Shown here: piece after piece, positions 33,371-42,987 of the stretch | Position numbering within the stretch: position 1 is the stretch's first letter | Layout of the letters: the number at the start of each line of letters is the position of its first letter | Assembly: GCA_036156195.1 (NCBI GenBank) | Contig: JAYZUZ010000005.1 | Span: forward strand, 110,009 to 174,008 | Length of the DNA: 64,000 nt | Reading direction: 5' to 3' | Source of the DNA: Abyssibacter sp036156195 | GTDB lineage: Bacteria; Pseudomonadota; Gammaproteobacteria; Nevskiales; OUC007 | Made by a program: the position numbers and the translations under genes | The notes under the pieces: generated by a model | What the model was told of the DNA's origin: nothing | What the model saw: the letters and a program-made list of their open reading frames with translations, nothing else | Databases searched by the model: none

Positions 33371-34608
33371 GGCTGCTGTCCGTGTTGTGGCCAGGCTGCA
33401 TCACCGCTGGCCAGCCGCATGAGCAGCAGGGCGGACAGCTGTGCCCGCGGAACGAAGCTGGATATGTGCATGAATTCCTGGTGGCTATGGATATGGGCGC
33501 CGACCACGCCAAGGTTGTCGACATTCGCCAGGCCCGCTGCGGCCAGATTATTGCCGTCACAACAACCGCCCGTGTCTTCCCAGGCGAAGTCCATGCCGAG
33601 GAGGTCGCGACAGGTGCTGATCTCACCGATGAGCGATTCCAGTGCGGGCGTGCGCACCTTGGGCGGCCGGGTGAAGCGGCCATGCAGACTGGCCTCAATA
33701 CCGTCCCGGCCGTTGATCTCATCAACAATGGCCGTCAGGTGGTCCAGCATCCATTGCTGGTCTTCGGGCCGCTGCAGGCGAACATTCAAGCGCAGAATGG
33801 CCAGGTCCGGCACGATGTTGACCGGACCGCCCCCCACCACCTGGCCCACGTTGATCGTGACACCGTTACGTTGGCCATTCAGGTTGTCGATGGCCACCGT
33901 GGCATCGGCGAGGGCACGGATCGCATTCCTGCCGAGGTGATGTTCGCGTCCGGCATGAGCGGCGCGCCCCCGAACCCGTATCTGAAAATTGCCGCTGCCC
34001 TTGCGTGCGGCAACCAGATTCCCGCTGGGTAGTGAAGGCTCGTAGATCATGCCGACGTGATGGGCGCGGGCTTCACGGTCCAGCAGTGCCGCAGACCCCA
34101 TGGAGCCGATCTCTTCATCGGGATTCAGCACTACGGTCCAGCCGATGTGCTCGGCGTCCGGGCTTTGTTCAAGCGTCGACAGCGCATGCCGCATGACCAC
34201 CAGGCCACCTTTGAGGTCGGCTACGCCAGGGCCGTGGAGCCGGTCATCCTCAATCCGGACGGACTGAAAGCTGGAATCCGATGGGAACACCGTGTCGAGA
34301 TGCCCAGCCAGTAAAACGCGCCTGCGGGCGTGTGGGCGCTTGCGAATGACCAGCGCATCCCCCATCGGTCGGTCGACAAACTCCCCGTTGTCCGCAAGCT
34401 GGCGCAGCGGGGCAATCGGTACCCGCTCCACGGTGTCTGCAATGGGCTGAAAAAGCCCGCTCAGGGCGTCGGCGACGGCGTTGACTCCATCCGCGTTGAA
34501 ACTGCCGCTGTTGATGGAGGCCAGGTCGGCGGTCTGTTGGCGCATGGTCTCGGTGCGCTCGGCCAGCGTATCCAGCGCCTGCTGGTGGGGCTTCTTGATG
34601 GGCTGCAT
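33367..34608 (-). CDS. M20-family zinc hydrolase (candidate succinylglutamate desuccinylase)
   Basis: The 413-residue protein has the M20 metal-binding motifs LLAGHLDTVF, GPGVADLKGGLV, LNPDEEIGSMGS and near the C terminus GVVGAHIHSHQEF. It resembles carboxypeptidase G2-like hydrolases. It is the first gene of an operon with astA, astD, astB and elaA. No astE (M14) is present in this operon. M20 enzymes include the desuccinylase DapE and the deacetylase ArgE, so it may do AST step 5 (succinylglutamate to glutamate and succinate). That role is inferred from context. Confidence 0.82.
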   Translation of the reverse strand: MQPIKKPHQQALDTLAERTETMRQQTADLASINSGSFNADGVNAVADALSGLFQPIADTVERVPIAPLRQLADNGEFVDRPMGDALVIRKRPHARRRVLLAGHLDTVFPSDSSFQSVRIEDDRLHGPGVADLKGGLVVMRHALSTLEQSPDAEHIGWTVVLNPDEEIGSMGSAALLDREARAHHVGMIYEPSLPSGNLVAARKGSGNFQIRVRGRAAHAGREHHLGRNAIRALADATVAIDNLNGQRNGVTINVGQVVGGGPVNIVPDLAILRLNVRLQRPEDQQWMLDHLTAIVDEINGRDGIEASLHGRFTRPPKVRTPALESLIGEISTCRDLLGMDFAWEDTGGCCDGNNLAAAGLANVDNLGVVGAHIHSHQEFMHISSFVPRAQLSALLLMRLASGDAAWPQHGQQP

Positions 34609-34680
34609 GCCTCAGATTCTATCTGGAATCTGATCTGGGGGCCGGCAGGGCCCAGTGCGATGAGCCAAGCTGCCAGACAT

Positions 34681-34707
34681 AAAAAAGGCCCGGCCAATGG
34701 CCGGGCC
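34681..34707 (-). terminator. Rho-independent terminator after the OmpA-like gene
   Basis: On the minus strand GGCCCGGCC, a 3-base loop and GGCCGGGCC are followed by six T residues. It ends the OmpA-like transcript 20 bases past its stop and insulates it from the M20/AST operon downstream, for which 73 bases remain as a promoter region. Confidence 0.85.
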
Positions 34708-34727
34708 CTTTGAGTTGCCTGCAGCGA

Positions 34728-36011
34728 TTACTCGCTGATCACGCTGAACTCGACGCGGCGGTTGGCTTCGCGGCCTTCCTCGGTGTCATTCGTGGCGATC
34801 GGCTTGGATTCGCCATAGCCGACGACCGTCAGGCGGTCAGCGGCGATTCCGTTATCAACCAGGAACTGCTTAACCGACATTGCGCGCTCTTCAGACAGAC
34901 GCTCGTTGTACGCAGCCAGACCTTTGCTGTCGGTGTGTCCGGCCACCTGGGCCTGCATCGACGGCTGGCCAGACAGGGTGTCGATAACGTCCTGCAGCAC
35001 GATCTTGGCGTTGGCCGTGAGCTTGGCGGAGTTGAACTCGAACTTCACACCTTCCAGCGCGAAGGTCTGCTTGATTGCACAGCCCTCGGTGTCGACCACG
35101 ATGCCGGCGCCAGTACCGGGGCAGCGATCCATGGAATCAGCCACGCCGTCTTCGTCCGCATCCTGCACGCCTTCACAGCCGCGGGCATTGACCTGCGCGC
35201 CTTCAGCACTGTCCGGGCACTCGTCGTAGGCATCCAGGACGCCGTCGAGGTCAGCATCAGCGCTACAACCGGTTGCATCGACGGGAACACCGTTCGGTGT
35301 GCGGGGGCACTGGTCAATCGAGTTGACCACGCCGTCGAAGTCATCGTCGGCCTCGCAACCTTCCAGCGTGACCGCAACACCGGCCGGCGTGTTCGGGCAG
35401 CGATCCAGCGTGTCGCTCACGCCGTCGCCATCTGCATCGCCAACACCCTTGGAGCTCAGCGGCACTTCCAGGCCAATGTTCAGACGCACGTCGACAAAGT
35501 CTTCGTCGAACACCTGTTGCACGCGCAGATCGCCGCGTACGGCCGTGCCATGATCATTCAGAAAGCTGCGCACGCCTGCACCCAGCTCAGCAGAGAAGTA
35601 GTTCTCGCTGTCATTGGCGACTTCTTCACCCACGTACCCCACACCGGCAAGCAGGTAGGGCGTGAAGCCAAACAAATCCTGCATGTTCTGGCGGCTCAGG
35701 CGGTAAATGCCGTTGACCAACAGGCCGCGTTGAAAGTCGCGGTCATCTGCGGTGGTCGTCTTGAGCGAGTTGTAGAAGCCTGAGATCTCGAGATCCAGGT
35801 TAGTGCCCACGAAGGGCAGGTCGTGGTCCACCAGCGGGATGCCGTAGCCAAACATGGCGCCAAAGCTTTCGTCGGCGTTCCCGTCACGGTCGTCGGGCGA
35901 AACCGCCACGCCACCCGCGTAAATGTATGGTCGACCATCGGAGTTCTGCGCCATCGCGGATGACGCCACGCCGAACGCGGCCAGCGCCAGAAGCGCTTTC
36001 AAGCTTTTCAT
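34728..36011 (-). CDS. OmpA-family outer membrane protein with thrombospondin type 3 repeats
   Basis: The 427-residue protein has a signal peptide (cleaved after AMA, about residue 21), an N-terminal beta-barrel-like domain (to about 185), four Asp-rich thrombospondin type 3 repeats with paired cysteines (about 190-310; DADGDGVSDTLDRCP is the first), and a C-terminal OmpA peptidoglycan-binding domain (VAGHTDSKGLAAYNERLSEERA and the final Arg block EANRRVEF). It resembles Pseudomonas OprF in design. It anchors the outer membrane to the cell wall. The repeats probably bind calcium. It is transcribed alone and ends in a terminator. Confidence 0.92.
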   Translation of the reverse strand: MKSLKALLALAAFGVASSAMAQNSDGRPYIYAGGVAVSPDDRDGNADESFGAMFGYGIPLVDHDLPFVGTNLDLEISGFYNSLKTTTADDRDFQRGLLVNGIYRLSRQNMQDLFGFTPYLLAGVGYVGEEVANDSENYFSAELGAGVRSFLNDHGTAVRGDLRVQQVFDEDFVDVRLNIGLEVPLSSKGVGDADGDGVSDTLDRCPNTPAGVAVTLEGCEADDDFDGVVNSIDQCPRTPNGVPVDATGCSADADLDGVLDAYDECPDSAEGAQVNARGCEGVQDADEDGVADSMDRCPGTGAGIVVDTEGCAIKQTFALEGVKFEFNSAKLTANAKIVLQDVIDTLSGQPSMQAQVAGHTDSKGLAAYNERLSEERAMSVKQFLVDNGIAADRLTVVGYGESKPIATNDTEEGREANRRVEFSVISE

Positions 36012-36141
36012 TGGATTGTTCCCCTAGAGACTCTTGGTATCGGCACCCAGCATCCACAAGCTGTGCCAGTTGCGCGAGCATACCTAAATCACCGCTTGAC
36101 ACAAAGTTCACGGGCGCCAGTGCGACAGGCGGAATCAGGCG

Positions 36142-36170
36142 TTGCCAGACCCGGGTGCTCTGAGTACAAT
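36142..36170 (+). promoter_or_regulatory. Sigma-70 promoter of tRNA-Asn
   Basis: A -35 TTGCCA (36142-36147) and a -10 TACAAT (36165-36170) are separated by 17 bases. The mature tRNA begins 24 bases after the -10. Confidence 0.75.
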
Positions 36171-36193
36171 GCGCGCCCTCGCAAATGCGATAT

Positions 36194-36269
36194 TCCCCTG
36201 TAGCTCAGTTGGTAGAGCGGGTGACTGTTAATCACTAGGTCGGCGGTTCGAGCCCGTCCGGGGGAGCCA
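36194..36269 (+). tRNA. tRNA-Asn (anticodon GTT)
   Basis: A 76-base cloverleaf: acceptor TCCCCTG / CGGGGGA (one G-T pair), D arm AGCTC...GAGC, anticodon stem GGTGA/TCACT with loop CTGTTAA (GTT, Asn codons AAC/AAU), T arm GGCGGTTCGAGCCCGTC, encoded CCA. A good promoter lies upstream and a hairpin terminator follows. Confidence 0.96.
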
Positions 36270-36288
36270 AATTAAAGCTTTAAAGATC

Positions 36289-36323
36289 AGGCGCTTACCG
36301 TGAACTCGGTCAGCGCCTTTTCT
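36289..36323 (+). terminator. Probable terminator after tRNA-Asn
   Basis: AGGCGCTTACCG (36289-36300) and CGGTCAGCGCCT (36307-36318) pair except for one internal T-C mismatch, with a 6-base loop, followed by TTTTCTTTT. It fits a Rho-independent terminator for the tRNA transcript. Confidence 0.65.
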
Positions 36324-36618
36324 TTTGGCTGGGGTTGTGTCGCGGCATAGGTGGGGCGGTCCCGGTCGCGGTTCTTCGCAAGATTCGCGCACCGTCGATG
36401 TGCACCCGCGCGACTCGCTGTGACGTACGACGAGCGCGGTTGACGACCTTGCAACTTGCAAAGGGGCTGGCGGTGGTTCCGGTGGCATTAGCCAACGGCG
36501 CGGGTTCTGGCTCCGGAAGAGCGAGAGCCGGCTGACGATGGCACCCTGGCAAGTTCTGGTGGGGCCGGGACAGTGCCCACGAAGGCGGGTCGGCAGTCGG
36601 CAGCAGGCCGGGGAGAAA
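36324..36618. other. Non-coding gap between tRNA-Asn and tRNA-Arg
   Basis: About 295 bases hold no gene with a recognisable product. Short open frames exist on both strands but have no clear ribosome sites, and their Arg-, Pro- and Thr-rich peptides look like translated non-coding GC-rich DNA. No repeat, integrase site or second tRNA is seen. Confidence 0.5.
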
Positions 36619-36695
36619 TGGTGTCCCGAGCAGGAGTCGAACCTGCGACCTAGCGCTTAGGAGGCGCTTGCTCTATCCAACTGAGCTACCGGGAC
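36619..36695 (-). tRNA. tRNA-Arg (anticodon CCT)
   Basis: A 77-base cloverleaf on the minus strand: acceptor GTCCCGG / TCGGGAC (one G-T pair), D arm AGCTC...GAGC, anticodon stem AGCGC/GCGCT with loop CTCCTAA (CCT, rare Arg codon AGG), T arm CAGGTTCGACTCCTG, encoded CCA. On the minus strand a -10 TACAAT lies at 36720-36725, 24 bases before the tRNA; its -35 would overlap the end of the ABC transporter ATPase gene and is weak. Confidence 0.96.
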
Positions 36696-36739
36696 ACGGT
36701 CTGGCCTATGGCGGGCGGTATTGTAGGCAAGCTGCGTCG

Positions 36740-37473
36740 TTAGCGCAGGACTTCGCCCAGAAATGCGTCGAGTCGGCTGCCGGCAGCTGGTTCAAAGAAT
36801 CCGCTGGGCTGGTCGATGTGGTCGATCCTGCCAGCTTCCATGAAGACCACCCGGTCGGCTACGGCGCGCGCAAACCCCATTTCGTGGGTGACGACAATCA
36901 TGGTCATGCCATCGCGGGCCAGGTCCTGCATCACGTCGAGTACACCGCCGACCATTTCGGGATCCAGCGCGGAGGTGGGTTCGTCAAACAACATCACCTT
37001 TGGCTGCATGGCCAGAGCACGGGCGATGGCCACCCGCTGCTGTTGGCCGCCAGAGAGCTGGGCCGGGTAGCTGGCGCCACGATCACCCAGCCCAACGCGC
37101 TCGAGTAGCGTTTGTGCCCGCTGCTGGATGTCCTCTGCCTGGCCACCCTGGACCCGGATCGGCGCCAGCATGATGTTCTCCAGCACGGTGAGGTGGGGGA
37201 ACAGATTGAACTGCTGGAACACCATGCCCGCCTGCTGGCGTAGCGCATTGAGCCGCTTCCCGGCGTGGTGGATGGACTCGCCGTCGAGCAGGACATCTCC
37301 GCTGGTGACAGTTTCCAGCCGGTTCACCGTGCGTAGCAGTGTGGATTTACCCGAGCCGCTGGGCCCGACCACGCAGACCACTTCGCCAGCAGAGACGCTG
37401 AGCGAGACCTCGTCCAGCGCCAGAACTCCGTTGTCGAACCGCTTGGAAACGTTGCTGATTTCGATTGCGGCGC

Positions 37474-37477
<4 letters not shown>
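36740..37477 (-). CDS. Polar amino acid ABC transporter ATP-binding protein (GlnQ/HisP type)
   Basis: The 245-residue ATPase has Walker A GPSGSGKST, Q-loop MVFQQFNLFPHLTVLEN, signature LSGGQQQRVAIARAL, Walker B VMLFDEPTSALDPE and the switch His in VTHEMGFA. It powers import of a polar amino acid together with the permease and binding protein encoded just upstream. It overlaps the permease gene by four bases. The substrate is unknown; proximity to arginine catabolism genes is suggestive only. Confidence 0.92.
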
Positions 37478-38411
<934 letters not shown>

Positions 38412-38415
<4 letters not shown>

Positions 38416-39215
38416 CGGTTGACGTCTTTCATCCAGCGGTCGGATTCGAACCAGCGCTTGTACAGCGCATCGTAGGTGCCGTCGCCGCGGATCTGCGCCA
38501 GGTAGTTGTTGAGCCAGTTGAGAAAATCCGGGTCACCCTTGCGGACGGCCCAGCCCAGCGGTTCATGCGTGAACGGCTGGTCGAGATGGACCAAGCCTTC
38601 TGGATTCTCTGCAATGAATATGGCGTTGTAAGGGAAGTCGAACACGAAAGCATCCGCGCGGCCGTTGCGCACCTCCAAAGCGGCTTCGGACTCGGACTCG
38701 AAGGTCAGTATGGTCGCGCGTGACATGTAGCGCCGTGCAGCAATTTCGCCCGTGGTTCCGAGTTTGCTGACGACCTTGTACTGCTGGTCGTTGAGGTCTC
38801 GGTACGACGTCACTGTGTCAGCGAGGTCTTCGCGCAGTAGCACCGTCTGCCCGATGACCATGTAGGGGTCACAGAAATTGACCTTGAGGTTGCGCTCCGG
38901 CGTGATGGTCATGCCGCCCATCACCAAGTCGAATTTGTCGGTCAACAGGGCTGGAATAATGCCGTCCCAGGCGGTGTTGATCAGCTTGAGCTCAACGCCC
39001 ATCGCTCGCGCCATGTGTCGGGCGATGTCCACATCAAAACCGATGATGTTGCCGTTTTTGTCGCGCATCTCGAAGGGCATGTAGCCCGTTTCGAGACCGA
39101 TGCGCAGCTCGCCGCGCTGAAGAATCTTGTTGAGAGTGGAGTCATCCCAGACCGAGTTGGCGTGGGTGAGCGGGGCAAGCAGCAGCATGCCGAAGGCGAT
39201 GATGAGTCGGCGCAT
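38412..39215 (-). CDS. Periplasmic amino acid-binding protein of the ABC transporter
   Basis: The 267-residue protein has a signal peptide (MRRLIIAFGMLLLAPLTHA) and a SBP_bac_3 fold: LRIGLETGYMPFEMRDKNGNIIGFDVDIARHMARAMG, LVMGGMTITPERN, and VSKLGTTGEIAARRYM. It captures a polar amino acid in the periplasm. The frame remains open upstream to 39638 but that would run antisense into dnaE; 39215 gives a normal signal peptide. It is the first gene of the transporter operon, divergent from dnaE with 178 bases between. Confidence 0.9.
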
Positions 39216-39393
39216 GAAAGGTCGTTGGGAAAACAGTGCATACGATGTTGGCGGGCTGGCGCGATTTGCGCAAACCGGCTGAGCTTCGGCAGCCGCCATG
39301 TCGCGCTGACAGGCTTTCCTGGGCGCCACGCTTGGCGTGGCCCGGTGACGGACTATGATGGCCGGATCGTTCGTCGACACACGCCGGTTATCC

Positions 39394-42300
39394 GTGTCTG
39401 ATTCCTCAGGTTTTGTGCATCTCAGTGTCCACACCGAGTATTCGCTCGTGGACAGCGTTGTTCGGGTCAAATCGCTGGTCAAGGCTGCGGCCGAGCGGGG
39501 GATGCCCGCGGTTGCGATGACCGACCACATGAACCTGTTTGCGGCCGTCAAGTTCGTGTCGGCCGCGGAGGCCCAGGGTGTCAAACCGATTCTGGGCTGC
39601 GACCTGGTCGTACATGATCCGGTCTCCGAAACCGACAATGCCTTGCGGCTGCTTTGCGCCAGTAATGCGGGCTACCGCAATCTCATGCAGTTGATCTCCC
39701 GTGGCTACGTGGACGGTCAGGAGCGTGGTTCGCCGGTGATTCATCCGGACTGGCTCAGCGATCACGCCGACGGGCTGATTGCGCTCTCCGGGGGCCATCG
39801 TGGCCTGATCAGCCGGGAGATTGCTGCCGGTCACGGTGAGCTTGCTCTGCAAGCCGCGAGTCGCTTGCGGGACGTCTTTGGTGAGCGACTGTTTCTGGAG
39901 ATCGAGCGTATCGGTGCCCCGGATGAATACGCCATCAATGACAACCTGATCGATCTGGCGGGCATGCTGGATCTTGGCGTGGTCGCCGGCAACGCCGTGC
40001 GGTTTATCGATCCCGATGACCATCCTATCCACGAGGTCCGGCTCTGCATTCGGCAGGGGCGCACGATTAATGATCCTCGACGCACAAAAGATGTCACGCC
40101 CGAACAATGGCTGAAATCAGCCGAGGATATGCGGAGCCTGTTCTCGGACCTGCCCGAGGCCTGCGACAACGCCGTGGAGATCGCCCGGCGCTGCAACGTG
40201 ACACTGTCGTTGGGGACGTCGTATCTGCCGGATTTTCCGGTGCCGGAGGAGCATACGGTCGAGAGCTTCTTGCGTGCTGAGGCAGAACAGGGCCTGGAGC
40301 AACGCCTGCAGGCGATTATCGACGACGGCGGCACACCGGATCGTCAGGTCTACAACGAACGCCTGGAACATGAGCTCAACGTCATCATCAAGATGGGCTT
40401 TCCGGGCTACTTCCTGATCGTTGCGGACTTCATTCGCTGGGCCAAGCGTAATGACGTACCGGTGGGGCCGGGGCGTGGTTCCGGCGCGGGCTCCCTGGTG
40501 GCCTATGTGCTGGAGATCACCAACGTCGACCCGATTCCCTACGACCTGCTGTTCGAGCGATTCCTGAACCCCGAGCGCGTGTCCATGCCGGATTTCGATA
40601 TCGATTTCTGCATGGATGGCCGCGATCGGGTGATCGAGTACGTCGCCGAGCGCTACGGCCGTGAAAAGGTGTCGCAGATCATCACCTTTGGTCGCATGGC
40701 GGCCAAGGCGGTGGTGCGGGACGTAGGGCGTGTGCTGGGACATCCCTATGGCTTTGTGGATGGCATTGCCAAGCTGGTCCCGGCCGCCGTCGATATGACC
40801 TTGTCCAAGGCATTGGAAGAATCCGAGGAGCTCAAGGCTCGCCGCGAAGATGAAGAAGAAGTGCGCTACCTCATCGATACTGCGCTGCAGTTGGAGGGGC
40901 TAGCTCGCAACGTGGGCAAGCACGCCGGTGGTGTGGTGATTGCGCCCAGCCGGATCGATGATTTCACGCCGTTGTTCACGGAGCCGGGCGGTGGCGGCGC
41001 GGTGACTCAGTTCGACTGGAAGGACGTGGAAGCTGCCGGTCTGGTGAAGTTCGACTTCCTCGGTTTGCGCACGCTCACGATCCTGGACCGCGCCGTCAAG
41101 GTGGTGGCCAGCATGGGGACCCAGATCGATCTGGACACCCTGCCGTTGGACGATGGCAAGACCTTCGAGCTGCTGCGCGCAGCCGATACAGCCGCCGTGT
41201 TCCAGCTGGAATCCACAGGCATGCGTCGGCTGATGAAGGAACTCAAGCCCGACCGGTTCGAGGATATCGTGGCCCTGGTGGCCCTGTTCCGGCCCGGTCC
41301 GCTGGAGACCGGCATGGCTGCGGACTATGTGGCCCGCAAGAACGATCCGGCCCAGGTGCGGTACATGCACCCGTTGATGGAAAACGCGCTCAAGGATACC
41401 TACGGCGTGATTGTCTATCAGGAGCAGGTGATGGGCGTGGCGCGCGAACTCGCAGGCTACAGCCTGGGTGCTGCAGACCAGCTGCGCCGTGCCATGGGCA
41501 AGAAAGACATGAAGAAGATGGGCGAGCATCGCCCGATCTTCGTGGCCGGTGCCGTCGAAAAGGGTGTGGACGAGGATTTGGCAGGCCGCATCTTTGATCT
41601 GATCGCCGAGTTTGCGAAGTACGGCTTTAACAAGTCGCATTCGGTGGCCTATGCCTTGCTGGCGTACCAGACGGCCTACCTGAAGGCCCACTACCCGGCA
41701 GCATTCATGTGCGCGGTGCTCACCGCTGACATGGACCACACAGAAAAGGTCGTGCCGCTGATTGGCGAATGCCGCCGGCTGGGTCTGGAGGTCTTCCCAC
41801 CAGACGTCAACGATTCCGCCTATGAATTCACCGCCAGTGCGGATGGGCAGTCCGTTCGCTACGGGCTCGGAGCGGTTAAGGGCGTCGGCCAGGGCGCCAT
41901 CGAAGGGATCCTGGAAGCGCGCGAGGCGGGCGGCCGCTTCCATGATCTGGTGGATTTTTGTCTGCGCATCGATAGCAAGCGGGCGAACCGACGCACACTG
42001 GAAGCACTGATCCGTGCAGGGGCCTTGGATAGTCTGGGCGAGAACCGGCCCAGCCTGCTTGCGGCGTTGCCGCATGCCCTGGCTGCGGCCGACCAGCATC
42101 ATGCGGCGATGGCGGCTGGCCAAAACGACTTGTTCGGTGGCGGCGGCCCGTCGGAATTATCCAGTGCGCCGGCCATCGAGATGCCCATACTGCGCGACTG
42201 GGATGACGCTGAGCGCCTCCAGGGTGAAAAACAGACACTCGGCCTATATCTCACCGGGCATCCGATCGAGGCCTATCAGGGCCTGCTACAGGGTTTGACC

Positions 42301-42873
42301 TCGGGCAGCATCGCCCAGGCCAAGGAAAAGGCCGACCCCAACGCGCGCCGCCGAGGGGGCGAGCCCAAGCTGATCGCCGGTCTGGTCGTGGATGTGATGC
42401 AACGCGCTGGTCGCGCCATCGTCCGGCTTGATGACGGCACCGGGCAGCTGGAGTGCACGCTGTTTTCGGAGAAGGCCGAGCAGTTCCGACATCTATTGCA
42501 TGAAGACCGTCTGTTGCTGGCCTTTGGCACGCTGAGCTTCGACAGCTATAGCGAGGACTTCCGGATGAACCCCAAGGAATTGCTGGATTTGGATGATGCG
42601 TTACGTCGCTGGGGCCGGGGCCTTCGGCTGACGTGGACGACCAGTCCGGTCGAGCGCATCGATGCCCTGGAGCAATGCCTGGCGGCCAGCCGGGTGGAGG
42701 AGGGGGCGCGGATTCGCGTGCAGTACGTCAATGGTCGGGCACAGGCCGAACTGTCACTGGCTGACCACTGGCAAGTCGCCGTCTCACATCAATTGGTACG
42801 AGATCTGACAGAACTATGCGGTGAAAACGGCGTCGAGGTTCGGTATCGTCAACCGACGCTGGCCGCCGGCTAG
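39394..42873 (+). CDS. dnaE: DNA polymerase III alpha subunit
   Basis: The 1159-residue protein is the replicative polymerase. In order: an N-terminal PHP domain (HLSVHTEYSLVDS, TDHMNLF), the catalytic palm with Asp400, Asp402 and Asp404 in MPDFDIDFCMDGRD, the HAGGVVIAP block, helix-hairpin-helix, and a C-terminal OB fold. It has no intein. GTG at 39394 is the chosen start because homology begins at SGFVHLSVHTEYS; an ATG pair at 39355/39358 would add 12-13 unconserved residues. accA follows after 114 bases, as usual in gammaproteobacteria. Confidence 0.96.
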   Translation: MSDSSGFVHLSVHTEYSLVDSVVRVKSLVKAAAERGMPAVAMTDHMNLFAAVKFVSAAEAQGVKPILGCDLVVHDPVSETDNALRLLCASNAGYRNLMQLISRGYVDGQERGSPVIHPDWLSDHADGLIALSGGHRGLISREIAAGHGELALQAASRLRDVFGERLFLEIERIGAPDEYAINDNLIDLAGMLDLGVVAGNAVRFIDPDDHPIHEVRLCIRQGRTINDPRRTKDVTPEQWLKSAEDMRSLFSDLPEACDNAVEIARRCNVTLSLGTSYLPDFPVPEEHTVESFLRAEAEQGLEQRLQAIIDDGGTPDRQVYNERLEHELNVIIKMGFPGYFLIVADFIRWAKRNDVPVGPGRGSGAGSLVAYVLEITNVDPIPYDLLFERFLNPERVSMPDFDIDFCMDGRDRVIEYVAERYGREKVSQIITFGRMAAKAVVRDVGRVLGHPYGFVDGIAKLVPAAVDMTLSKALEESEELKARREDEEEVRYLIDTALQLEGLARNVGKHAGGVVIAPSRIDDFTPLFTEPGGGGAVTQFDWKDVEAAGLVKFDFLGLRTLTILDRAVKVVASMGTQIDLDTLPLDDGKTFELLRAADTAAVFQLESTGMRRLMKELKPDRFEDIVALVALFRPGPLETGMAADYVARKNDPAQVRYMHPLMENALKDTYGVIVYQEQVMGVARELAGYSLGAADQLRRAMGKKDMKKMGEHRPIFVAGAVEKGVDEDLAGRIFDLIAEFAKYGFNKSHSVAYALLAYQTAYLKAHYPAAFMCAVLTADMDHTEKVVPLIGECRRLGLEVFPPDVNDSAYEFTASADGQSVRYGLGAVKGVGQGAIEGILEAREAGGRFHDLVDFCLRIDSKRANRRTLEALIRAGALDSLGENRPSLLAALPHALAAADQHHAAMAAGQNDLFGGGGPSELSSAPAIEMPILRDWDDAERLQGEKQTLGLYLTGHPIEAYQGLLQGLTSGSIAQAKEKADPNARRRGGEPKLIAGLVVDVMQRAGRAIVRLDDGTGQLECTLFSEKAEQFRHLLHEDRLLLAFGTLSFDSYSEDFRMNPKELLDLDDALRRWGRGLRLTWTTSPVERIDALEQCLAASRVEEGARIRVQYVNGRAQAELSLADHWQVAVSHQLVRDLTELCGENGVEVRYRQPTLAAG

Positions 42874-42987
42874 AGGTGATTGCAGCCGAGCGGCGACAGA
42901 CCAGTCCCGGTTCCCACCATGAGGAGGGTGGCCGGACCTCAGAGATGGCAGGCCATCTCATCGATTTCCTCGCGGTAGACGGGGCGC

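Noticed and set aside
36228..36552. Short minus-strand frames between tRNA-Asn and tRNA-Arg
   Set aside because: The C-terminal translation is of the kind that arises from tRNA sequences read in the wrong sense, and no ribosome site or domain is present.
36194..36695. tRNA pair as an integration hot spot or genomic island
   Set aside because: No integrase, attachment repeat, phage gene or base-composition break was found near any of the four tRNAs.
40900..42123. Long minus-strand frame opposite dnaE
   Set aside because: It is a codon-bias shadow of dnaE with no domain or ribosome site. Similar shadows opposite pyrG (45356-46402), eno (48122-49093) and obgE (13302-14069) were rejected for the same reason.
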